Both the position numbers and the translations under genes were made by a program. A DNA stretch of 64,000 nucleotides from Apostichopus japonicus (taxonomy: Eukaryota; Echinodermata; Holothuroidea; Aspidochirotida; Stichopodidae): assembly GCF_037975245.1 (NCBI RefSeq), contig NC_092578.1, forward strand, positions 15,234,321 to 15,298,320, written 5' to 3'. The notes below the pieces were generated by a model that had not been told where the DNA came from, made no database searches, and saw only the letters and a program-made list of their open reading frames with translations. Shown here piece by piece: positions 21,601 to 34,200 of this stretch (its first letter is position 1; every line of letters begins with the position of its first letter).

Positions 21601-21891
21601 AACATGTTACAAAAGTATAAAGAACTTGCACAACTTATGTCACTATTGATCATACAAATGTTTGCCAAAAAGTGCATAGAAATGACAAATGCATGAGGCA
21701 CTAATCCCCTGAATAAACTTACCATATAATCATGAGACAATAACAGCCCCTGTTGTTGCATACGGTCAACCCGCCCCCCCCCTTCTCCATGGCCCTCCAA
21801 AAGATTGCCATCAATGTACTACTCAGCCTCTTCTATACCCTGTCATATCACAAGTTACAAGAATGCCACAATTCCTGTCTGCATACATTTT

Positions 21892-22200
21892 TTAAACTCT
21901 TAAAACACTGCCATCCTCAAAAATGGTTGTGGTTGTTGGTACAACAGCACCAGGGACTGATGGATCGTCCAACGCCGTACGGAGTGTTTTAGCCGCCCTC
22001 TCTCGTCTTGGCATCTTTATTGGGCGCTTACCTGCAAACTTGGTCGCTGCTTTAGGCATGAAAGTGTGGTAGGCGTTAGGATCCTGTAGGGTAGTTGCAT
22101 AGGTTATGTCTGCTGGATAGCCTGTGGCTGTTGGGTAACCTGCGGCTGTGCGGGCTATGACAGTCTGAGGAACTTGATGCTCTGACGGTATGGCAGCTGT
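21892..22200 (-). CDS. BOLL: boule exon 11 (last)
   Basis: Acceptor TTTCTTAG, then 102 codons to the TAA at 21892-21894. The first half resembles exons 8-10 in composition (TVIARTAAGYPTATGYPADI). The second half is basic, then acidic (KRPIKMPRRERAAKTLRTAL). A GCAG|GTAAGC inside the exon could serve as a donor, but the frame stays open past it with good coding character, so I read through. Confidence 0.72.
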   Translation of the reverse strand, partial: TAAIPSEHQVPQTVIARTAAGYPTATGYPADITYATTLQDPNAYHTFMPKAATKFAGKRPIKMPRRERAAKTLRTALDDPSVPGAVVPTTTTIFEDGSVLRV

Positions 22201-25200
22201 CTAAGAAAAAAGGCACAATGACCTAGGAACTGTTTACAGGATGCTAGGCAGGGTTCACTGACATATACAAGCAATGATATGGAGATGTAATACAACATCA
22301 ACAAAGAACAGTTACATCTTCAAGCTGCATGTCATCAATTTACATCAATTGACATGGAAATTTCAACAATCTTACTGAGCATTTATACTCATAATAGTAT
22401 CAGAAACAAATAAGGCCCATGCATCTATCCAGATTGTAAAAGGAAATGAACAGCAAGTAGAAGGTAATTAATATCTCTGTATTTGAAATTTTGGCAAAAA
22501 TGCATTTCATACTGGTAGTAATCATATGGAAACAGCAAATTGGAAAGTTACAAACATTATGACATTTTCTTCAAATGAACTTGACAAGTTTATGGACTTT
22601 GTTAGTTGGATTTCTCTACCTGCACTATACCTGAATCAAAACAATTTATTAGCTGCTTCAGTGATGTATCACACAAATAACATAGGTCTTGTTAAGATGT
22701 ATGTGTTCAAGCACAAACACCTTCGCAGTGCCTCATGGTTTGAGTTGGCCAACTTTCTTCACTGCACATAAAACATTGATATATTAAATATTGGGATGTA
22801 TTAAATATTGAGCGGCACAATTTTGACTTCAATTCAGTACTTTTTAGCTATTTTCACTAGTTAGCGTTTCTTGTTAATGAAAAGGGTATCCCACCTCTGG
22901 ATGTGATGTCTCCATGACTGGTACCTCTGTTTGGACATCTTGGGGGTGGTGATATGGGTGACCAGCAGCCTGGTGTGCTTGGTGGTGGGTGGGAGCAGTA
23001 TAGATGAGCTCTGATCCACCAGCAGCAGTGGGATAAATCAGACCAGCATTGGACACTGCGCCAGCCTAGGAAGGAAAAGAAGCAATGAGAACGGTTATTA
23101 CAATAAATAATACATTAAAAATGTATTAACATTATAAGAATTGGAATAAAATTACAACTGCATGAAGCAATATGCAGTGAACACACAGAGAGGCAGTGAC
23201 ATGTGCAAGGAGGAGGGGGGGGGATGAAACATTCAGCCGGGGAAGTTTTCCTACATCCAGATCACTCCTCCTGGTGTGCAACTCCTTTTCAACCTCATGA
23301 AAAGAATTCATCAGTATCTATCAGCTCAGCCTTGCATTTAAACCCAATTGTAAGCCTAAATATGCCTCCAGTGCACCATTTGACATATAAGCTTTTTATT
23401 TTTTCTAGGAGAGGACACCCCCTAGTAACCACTTTCATGGGAATTGGCTTTGACAACCTAGCACCACATTCCTTCCTTTTATAAAATCCTTGATTTGTCT
23501 CCCATAAAGGTTCATGCTCCTACATAAATCAGAAGGGTGATTTAAAATTTGAACCCCCCTACAACCCCCCCCCTCCTCCCCTCCACTGTTGGAATCCTGT
23601 GCATGCCACTAGAGAGTAGGTGTAATGTCATGTTGGTAGCCATCATCATTAATGTACTTCATTCAAATCATACACCTATACTATACTTTCAATACATGTA
23701 TACTAAGATGATTCAATCTTATAAGTACATGATCACCTACCTGAGCAGGATGAATAAATCTAACTTGACCAGCATGGGCAGCAGCTTGCCATTGATGAGG
23801 ATTTGCCTATAAACAAAATTAATTTGCAGAAAAATCATACATTTTATTGGAGCTAGCTCAGATGTGTTTCATGCATGGATATTCACATATATGATTATGT
23901 GATCCTTCTTTTATAACTATTTATGAAAAGACAATTTTAATTTTAGTCAATGCTTTTGAATAGCACAGCTCACAGTATAACAAGACCACTGCTAGAGTCC
24001 AAATTCGCTGCCTTTGAAGTCCAAGTAAACCACATCTTTGTCTTACAAATACAAAACTATTTAAATAATGAGCGAGAGCTGTCAACAAACTTACAGTAAT
24101 AGATGGTGGGTAGGCCAACTGCTGTGCTTGAGCTGTTACAAACTGTGGCATTGAGGTTGGTGGCAGCATAACAGGAAGTGTGAGTGGTGCATATGCTCCC
24201 TAGAAAGAGAATTGTATTTTAAATGCATCTCCTTGTGTTTATTGGGGGGGGGGGGGGGGGGTAATCTAGTCCAAATCACTGAGTATTACTCTATGTAACA
24301 TTGAATTTGATCAAATTAAGATATGGACAGTTGTACACTAGTAGTAATTAGGTTGCTATAATGAGTTATTTAGGCAGTATGAATGATTCCATTTTGTCAC
24401 ATACATAAACAATTGTTGCTGCTATATTGTCACATTTTAAAAGCACAATTGATGAATTTTCAACACATCTTACATTTCATTACTACGTAAGTGGATTGTT
24501 ACAAAACGGTGTAACAGTTACCTACTTTGTATTCTGTAGTATTATAAAATTACCAAAAATATAGATATAATGTTATCTATCCAAGTGATGTAGGGAAACA
24601 CTTCCATAAAGTAAAAGGTATAGAGGTTTGACATAACAAATTCTAAAGGTAAAGACTTTTCGAAAGAAGACTTCCCGATACTGAAATTGCTCTTCATTAA
24701 TAGAAAGACAAGTCTACAAATGTCTGACTGCCACTACAACGAAAAATGTTAGTGAGACAAAACCACAATTGATTTTCTTAGTTCTAGCATAGATCTAAAT
24801 AGAGAATTTGAAAAATCTTACGATTAAATTACTCCTAAGTGACATACATATCATGTTACAAATACTTTCATACTTTCTTTTATATGTTCACGAAGAATGT
24901 TATTTTTTGGCTTCATGGAAGTAAATGTACCCTGCTATGAGGATAGTTGAGAAGGTTAATTTAAACACCAAAAATGAGCATTTCTAGAATCAGGCCCATA
25001 CATTTGAGGGATTAAGTCTCATTATGTCTTATGTTTAATTAGTCTTTATGCCTCCACCTTCTTCTTTCAATGATGTTAGCAAATTACCATTGTGCTGCAG
25101 TGAAACAAGTGCTTAAGAATTGTCCTAAAGAATATGTCTGTCCCATAACATGGCATGATGGTGTATGTTATCAGAAATTTACTACATTTAAGTTAATGAT

Positions 25201-28200
25201 GCACTTCATGTAACTGGAAATTAAATACCTGTTGAGCATGTGGATGGTGTGCAATTGTTGCAGCAGCTGTTGCATGTCCAGCAGGGCCAGGGACCAGCTG
25301 AAGAGGATCCCCCGGATTGAAGTAAGCTACTCCATTATGGTATGTATAACTGTATGTACCTGCAGGTGACTGGAGGATCATCCCATTTGGTAAATAGGTT
25401 GTTTCTATTCAGAACAAGAAATAAAATGAACAAAATTAGTGTCTTCAAGTACTTCCAAGAGGGCTGAAAACTAACAACTTTTCTTTATCCCTTTTTTTTC
25501 TCCAGGTAATGAAAAACCTGGTTTTCTCTCCAAAGTACTAGGCCTTACCGAGATTTATGTGGTTACAACCAGTTGGCTGGTCCTAATTGTGGAGTTATTA
25601 ACCCATTCAGTCCAATATAGAACATTTTAATATAATTTCTTTCTTTTTCATTTTACTAACATAAATTTTTTATCCATGATGTGATTTCTGTGGACGTAAG
25701 TAAAAAATTGTTTACAAGTACTGTGGTCTTTCCTTTAACAGTCTAGTATGGAACCACAACATTGTAGTAGACATCCAGCTTAACATTTTGAAAATGGAGA
25801 GACCCTTATTAGACTTTCTAACACATTTGTGGGAATCAGTACCAACTTTTACTAACAATGATACTGTGTGAACTTTAGTATTACTTTTATCAGATGAAGA
25901 ACACCTACACCATGGAGCTTGTCATATATTTTGCTAAGCTGCTCTAGGGGGCCACTATGACAACGGCCACTACTTTTAACCACATTGTCCTTCACAAGTG
26001 GGCCACTATAACAGCAGACACTATGTGCCATTTCTTCCTTCAAGTCCCCAATTTCTCTCCTATGGAAATAGCTGGATATATCTACCAGTAGGACATTTCA
26101 AATCTAAGGTTACCAACTTGCCACCAATTAAATGTAGTTCATTTCTCCAAATTTATGTGTGAAATTTATGTGTTAATAAATAATAATGTATGGTACGAGT
26201 TGTAAACAGGACCTTTTAGTGACAAAAGTTATATTAAAAGATGACTTTAGGCACAACATTAACATGATATATATTAGACTAAAATGCACTGCTACCATTC
26301 CAGGTTGTATTTCTAAACCACTTTTCTGGGACATGACCCTTACAGTTATGAGGCTCACCAATTAAAGTAGCAGGATTTTTCAGTCTAGCACAATGAAGAT
26401 CAGGCCAGTTCCTCAGATGCAACACCAAACATAATACTTTAATGTCTCCAAATAATATAATACAACATAATAAAATATGACATTATATAATATTTGCCAC
26501 GCAAAAGTGAAGTAGTATGTCTTCCAAGGATGCTAGTTGAAAACCTGCATCTGAGGAACTGACCTCACCATCAATTGGGCCTCAAAGGAGCATTCCAGAC
26601 AATTTAGCGTATATATCTTGAAAAACTGAATAGCTCTACAGAAACATCGGATCACCCACATGGTTGCGTTTTGTTGGACTAAGACAAGGCCAACATCTAT
26701 CCTTTAGAAAGTTAAAGTTCTACCCCAAACACATGGTGTCGACATAGATATCATTAATCTAACAAGTGAAACTCAATGTAGCCTACATGTGTCGTAATTC
26801 CCACCAAACATTATAAATAGCGACACAAAATTAAATTAAGGTTAAACTCACCTTGTTCTTTGGGATATCTTGTTGGCTATGAGAAGAGAATAAATATTTG
26901 GCAAATTAGTTACAATTTAAGAATATTAATAGGATAGTTTGTGGTGAATTCTGCTTGAGGAAGAGGAACCAGGGTCCCTATAAACCTACATGTACTGTTT
27001 TTGAGATGAATTTTGATGGTTATAATTGTCAGTTTAAAACATACGTGAACTGAACCAAACCAGTGTGATGTCATTGTTGCACACTGGTATTCACAAGACA
27101 ATGTTTTTTTTTCCACTTAAATAGTTGGATAGAGTTCAATCCTTTACCCTAGGCTTAACCAGATGTCGACTACTCAAAATGCCAACCTCTGTGGTATAGT
27201 AACGTGATGCATCCCAAAGTAGAAAAGTCAGAGCCAAATATCGATGAGAGATGAAAATCAGTCTTGTCAATGTTCGTGTTATCACCCTCTGTTTGTTCCA
27301 CATTCACTTTTGTTACAAAATTTACCAACTAAAATTACTTCAAAGTCAAAAATAAGTTACCAATGGACGATCCTTTTCAAGTATGATTATGCATTTCGAG
27401 CATACATGGAAATGAATGTGTATAAAAAGAGAACAAGCATTAAAATTTTGAGTGCGTCTATACTTTTGGAGTGATTTCCTGTATAAAGTTTAAATGCAAT
27501 CCTTAATGTATTGCTGTTAAGACCGCACAGGCCTTAAACTTTGAGGTTCTTAATATTGTCATAAAATGTCAAAAATTCATATAAGGCCTTTACACATGTG
27601 CATAGGCGTAGGAGCCTAATTTGATTTGGGGGGGCTGTAACGACTTGCCCGAAAAATGTAACCGAAATTTTTCGCGCACTCTGCGCGCTCAACATCTTAA
27701 TGTGCATATCATATAGGCATTGATCGGTTATTTCATCACATGCCAATAGCCGATGAATGCCTATATGGTATGCACACTAAGATGTTGAACGCGCGCGTAG
27801 CGCGCGAAAAATTTTGGTTATATTTTTTGTGTTATTACCCTTCTATATTGGTTAGAATTATTGGTGCCCGAAAATTCTCAGCATAGTGCCTGAATTTTCA
27901 CAAAAAAAATTGAAAAACACATTGCAAATTATTCTGCTCTCAGTAGGTGCCCGAAAAATTCTCAGCATATTGCCAGAATTTTCACAAAAAAAATTGAAAA
28001 ACACACTGCAGATTTTTCTTCTTTCAGTAGGTGCCCGAAAAATTCTCAGCATATTGCCAAAATTTTCACAAAAAATTTTGGTTGGGGGGGCTGCAGCTCC
28101 CCCGCCTCCTACGCCTATGCACATGTGCAAAGTAATACACTTCAACACGGGTCTAAATGCACTGTAATCTAAAGCTGAAAAGCTCTTAATACTAGAGTCT

Positions 28201-31200
28201 GACATATTTTGGGAAAACTATAGATATTTTAACAGATTTGGGCACTTGCATCACTTAGGAATTAGGCTCTACTTTTACACCTGCTGTATCAGTCACAAAT
28301 AGTCATACTTTGCACAACAAGAAATCTACATGGCAAGCTTTATGTGCAGAATATTTCTGGCATTTCCTTAACATTCTGTAATTTCCAATAACAAAGGCCA
28401 CGATGTTTCTACATTACTCATGTAGTATTCTACATTAGTGTCTCTTATTCTACTTCAGAGATTTCTCTTATGAGAAAACTGGGAAGTTGAGGGAACCAAC
28501 CTCATATATTATATATATATACACACGTAGATATTTGTTGTGACTTTCCAATTCCAACATTATAGCAAGATACTGTAATGCCTTAAATTTTACCTCTCTT
28601 CTGTCATTGACATAGAAAATGTATTCCTCCTATATATATGCTAGCAAGGTCTTGTGCTTAACCCTAAACTTAACATGAACCTTGCAACTGATGAACCTGA
28701 TAACCATTAAGTAAACAAAATGACATCACAGCTAGTCTATCCTGGTGAGAAGGGAAGGGACACACACTTCCAGACTATTTCAAAGTTTCAAATTATTCTT
28801 AATGATAGCTTGATTATAATTTTAAGAGTGAAATATTGACTCCTTCCAACCATTATGGGTATGAAGTTAAATCAACCATTGCTGGGTGCCACATCATCTG
28901 CAGAAACTTACCTGTTTACGTATAGCCTGACCTATATTTAATTTCTTGTCCTTGAATATCAGACTATTAGGCTGTGAAGAGAAGAATATGAGGTAATTTA
29001 CAAGCGAAAATACACACAATTGGCAATTATTGAGGGGGAAGGCCAATGTGACAGCATTTTATTAACTACCCCTTATGATCCCCTCAGACATTTTCGACAG
29101 GTGCTCACTTCTCTACTATGTGTGTTTATGTTATGTGGAAAAACAGCTCACAAAATGACAGCCAAATTGGATGAAACAGAATCAACAAACCTACAAGCAA
29201 GACAAATGTCCTGTAAGAACAATGCATGCAAATGAGGTATATAAACAATGCAAAACTTAAATCATGCAGTTGCTTCATGTCACAGACTCCCTTGCAGTTG
29301 ATTTGCAAATAGTTTCCCATCCATTTGGAGGCAACCCTTATTTAAATTAAAGCATGTTAAAGAATGTAGATATAACTGCATCAGTAAGAAAAACCTGCAT
29401 AACTTTATACCTACGATGTTTAATACAGTATCTGTAGGCCTAGTTTGTCTGTCACACAAAGAAATGCTTGTTTGTCCCCACTGATATGTCTCTTTGTCCC
29501 CCCAAAATGTCTGTCTTTTTATCCCCAGAAATGTCTCTGTATATATTTCCCCAGAAATGTCCATCTGTTTGTCCTTAAGGATGCATTTTCTCCAGTCAAT
29601 ATTAAGCCTACATAAAAGGTTTAAAGGTCATCAGTGTTGCTCCAAATATGCTAAAATATCAAATAATGGTCACTTATGCTCATCTTGAAACACCAGTCAC
29701 TCAAACCCTAAATTGATACAACTCTCGTCCTTAACACGAGGTCATCAATATTGGCTCCAAAATTCAGCACGCATAACTTTCCTACAAGTTTTTCACAGTA
29801 CTTTCCTATATAGGCATTGATCCCTCAAATTATTAGTAAAATGCTTGTTGAACTTGTGCAAAGGTAACCACTATCTGACTTTCTAGCATATTTGGGGTAA
29901 TTTACTGATGACCTTTGACCTGATGACCTGTAAGTACTTTTTAGCAGCTTGGGGCCAATACTAATGACCATTAATTCTACTTCTATAAGGTCATTCAGAT
30001 CAAGGACATTATGTGTCACCTTTTCCCTTTCATCTCAACTAAGATTGTTTCAAAGTTACTTCACAATAAATTCAACTGGAGGCCAATGTGTGATATTAAT
30101 AGCAAGAATGTGCTCTAGCATGGAAGCATCTATAAGTCATGAAACAACTTACTGTGACAACACTCTTGGTAATTGAAATAGAAGTTAAGAAATTACTCGA
30201 CCCACTATCTGCTGCTAAATTTATTTCATGACATGCCCTTAATCAAAGGTTGCAGTAGGAAGTCACTTGATAGTTCAAGAAAGGTTTGTGCACTGATCTA
30301 TTTTGCCCAACTATATCTCATTAGAAAAATCTTTGCTTTGCATAGAGGTTTTCAATTTGAGTATTAATTTTGTCAAGTTGCAACGCATGTCACTATTCTA
30401 ATAGGAGAATAGTTATCCCAGCTTCCGACAATTAACTTTGGATCCTGTGCCATCTAGTCTTCCGAAGTGGTTCATTAATAGGGCAGCATACCTAAAAGAG
30501 GCTACTTATGTGATGGCTTGGGTAAAGAGCACAAAAAGAAAAAAGGTACCTCTCCTTAATTACTAAGGCAAGAATGCCAAATTATTAATGCCCAAAATTA
30601 ATCTTGATGGGCTTGCAGCTGTTTTGAGTAAGAATTCTGAGCATGGCAGAATATAGTCATGACTTTGGTCTCTGAATGCTCAAGGGGGGAAATTTTAAAC
30701 CTGTGACCTCCGAGATGAATGATAGATAAAGGTATCTCTTTAACTATTAATTGGCAGGAGGAATGTTGCTACTTTCTTTGAAGGAAGGGAAAGTAAACCC
30801 AGCAATCGTCTTTAGATTATGTGAGAGCCTGAACTGATATGCTTGTGATGAACAACTCCCTTAAATATCACGAAGGGAACATTTCACTCTGATCAGAAGA
30901 AATCCTGGTTCAAAGACTGCCATGTTGCTCATACATGTGTGATGTTTAATATAGTACCGATAAGAGCTCCAAACATTTCCTTGTCCCTCCACTCCTACCT
31001 TCCCTTGTAAAGGGGTTAAGTGGGTACAGTGTTGTCATTGTCTCAAACCTATGCCAGTATTAGGTATAGTTAAGGACGTTCGGTATCTCTACCACACGAT
31101 ATGATCCTTCCAATATATTTATAACAAAATTCTTTAAAAATTACTGTATGGCTGTATGTGATTCCAAGATGTTATATGTAGACTTGCATATGTTTGAAGG

Positions 31201-34200
31201 AACATTAAAACGGTGACAGAAATCCTTAAAATGGAATAAGATTTATGATAGTTGGTTTGTTCACCACAAGTATCTCAATTATGTAGACCAATTATGATGA
31301 TTTGGGGTTGGCTTCTCTTTTAAATAGTATCTAGAACAAATTATTGAACATTGACAAAGGCCGAGACGAAGCATCAAATCTAAAGGTTACAAATGTAATT
31401 TCAATACCAACTGAACGGGGTTATTTCTTTGAGACAATTCCTGATTTTATTATATTTTGCTTCCTCATCAAGCAAAGCCAGTGTTGGGATTTGCCACAAT
31501 TATATTTAAAATTCCTTGTAATGTTTTGCGACATTTGTGTATGCATACATCAATAATCACCACATTTTTAGAGTTTGGCGAAACAGTAATACTATCAATG
31601 GTTTTAAAGAGTGTAGGCCCAGTTTCTCTGGCATTTAGAGCCATTGTAGAGTGAAACTGAGGTAGTGAAAAACCTACCTGTTCTTTCAGGATCCTAAGAG
31701 CTTCCTCTTGAGTCTCAAAAGTAATGAAACCATAGCTGTTATTAAAAACAACAAACTGAAACATTTGAAGACAAAAGTTTGAAATCCAAGAAGACACACC
31801 AATAAATAAGGAACTTTATCAACTGATGAATTATAAGTGAAATCATGCTTAAAATATTCCATCATGCAATGCAAAAACTATGAATCACTATAAACATCTT
31901 TTCAAAAGGTTGAAATATTAAAGAATAATAACAATAATGATAACAAAATAACAATAATCAAGCATCAAGATTTAAGAACATCTTTGGGGGAAGTTCTCAA
32001 AAGAAATTTATAAACCTGTTATGTGGAACATGACATTCAACCTCAATACAATAATGCAATAAACTTTCTTTGCATATGCTGTAACAGAAAGTTGAAATTT
32101 GTAACAAAAAGCATTGAGATGGGGATAGTTGCTATAGATAGTATCATGCAAGGACTACAATGAGCACCTTGTTAATCAGGGGATATCTTAAAATTCTTTT
32201 CAAAATATTCAGTTTATCATAATTAACATACAATATGTATTATCCCATCTAATCTTTAGTTACCATGTCAACAGTAGGACACTGAGGGGACTGCAGCATA
32301 CTGTAGCTAGGCTACATAGGAAACCATCTTTTGTGCTCTGCAGTTATGTACAATAGACACTGCATGTCTGCTGAAATAATATCTGTTGTTTGATACTGTT
32401 TCAGCCTTGGCTGCAGCATACTGTACACCCCATATAATTCTCTCTCCATGTTCTCTTGGTTCACATGTCTTAACAAACCTCAAAACATACTGATAGAATG
32501 TACAGAGGAGTTAAACTATTCAAATCTAGCCTATCACATTGAGTATAGAAAATCTACAAGTATTATCAGTATTTGGGTGTATAACATAGTAAACAATCCC
32601 TACTAATGTACCATGCAAATGAGGTCCTAAGAGTCAAAACCTTAAGAGTTTGAAGTCAGTGCCTCCTTTAGTATAACTGTTCCATGACCTAATTACAGCA
32701 ACATGTCTACACATTTATGAGACTGGAATAGCATTTAGAACAACTAGATAAGTGTTTTGCTATAAATAAACTGCAGTATGTTGGTGCGTAACATGGAGTG
32801 TGACATTAACTGGTTAAAATGTAATATCTGGAGAGAGCTCGACAAATTAATTGAAAACAAGAAGGTTCCTTTGGTCAAGTATCTACACAATGACTACTTT
32901 AGCTATGCTGCAGTTTTACCAAACATACTGGTATAACATAAACAACACTGCAATTAAAATGAGGGTTCATGAGTTAACTAACATTTTTGTTCCCCAGACA
33001 GAAATTGTTTTCACTTATTTCAACATTTACATATTTAGGATACTTGAAATGAAAATGTTATAGGCTCATAGTACTGAATACCATAGTATAGTTTCCAAAA
33101 TCTCAAGAAGTCCCTCTCTATATTTATCACATCAGCTTTGTAGTATGCCAAAACATGTATATACCTGGTGTCTTTCTTTTCAAACAGTAAGTAAGGAGTC
33201 ACTGACATTGTGTGGTTCACGCTTATGAAAGTTTTGAAGAAACGAACTGAAAAGTTCAAAACAATGAAATTACCATATACACCTTTGACTCAATAAGGCT
33301 GTGTGGTAACAACAGAAAAGTGGAAGTGTTTAAAGAAGAGAAATCACAACCTTTACAATGTCCTCTGTATCCACTAAGCCAAACGCAGCTACAGCTGGTA
33401 CTGTAGAATGCAGTTCCACAGGACAAACTTCCACCAAAAACAGTATTTTAAATAAGTAGAGCTTCAAATGGTACTATTGTAGGGCCTCAATTGCAGAATG
33501 TTCATGCAAGAAGACGCTTTTGCCTTATTTCTCTTGCAGTAATTTTTCATGTGATTTAAGTTGCAGATCACGTTTGGTATATTGTTCTAGTGGGTAGGGA
33601 AATCAACCGGGTCCAGGAGATAGCAGGACCATACTAAAGATAGGGATGGCCACATGTGACAATTAGGTCATATGTCCCAGCCAATACTTTGTACATTAAC
33701 TTAAAGGTCATCAGTACTGGCCCCAAACTTTTAGCCTGCTAGATTTGTGCAACATTGTTCAAAACTACTTTCCTGGAGGTTCTGGCCCTTTTGGATTATC
33801 GCCAGATTATTTGGTGGTAAATTAGACAATATCTCCATGACTGCAAAAATACTGCAAAAATTTTTTTGATTTTAAATTGCTGTCGAGCATGGGTGATCTT
33901 TATTTGTCATTGTAACATGTTTGGGGACAATACAATGATGACCTTTAAAGAAAGTGTAACAGCAACTACAGCAAGTAAACTAGAGCCAAAAACTCTCAAC
34001 CTTGTCTGTAGTGAGCAATAAATTAAAATCAGTTTACAAACCCTTTGGAAACTCCAGCTCTATCCGATATTATTTTGACTTCTTTAACATGTCCAAATGC
34101 CGAGAAAAAGGCCTTCAATTCAAGATCACTTGTCTAACAGTGAAAAGATGAGAGTAAACAAAAAAGCAATATAAAATATGATTAAATTTGCCATACATGA

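Larger units (their letters stand above)
16182..21891. other. Gene-poor interval between the coiled-coil gene and boule
   Basis: The part next to 16181 should hold the coiled-coil gene's promoter; no TATA box was recognised. The rest contains a 29-bp minisatellite (17167-17395), a TTAA-flanked element (17830-18640) and copies of a dispersed repeat (about 20098-20227 and 20820-20935). The part just below 21891 should be the boule 3' UTR. No frame here has domain or splice support. Confidence 0.5.

Noticed and set aside
27858-28205. Frames with repeated FRAPTERRKICSVFF-like or VGARKILSILP-like peptides
   Set aside because: They arise from the three 83-bp repeats inside the MITE at 27601-28119.
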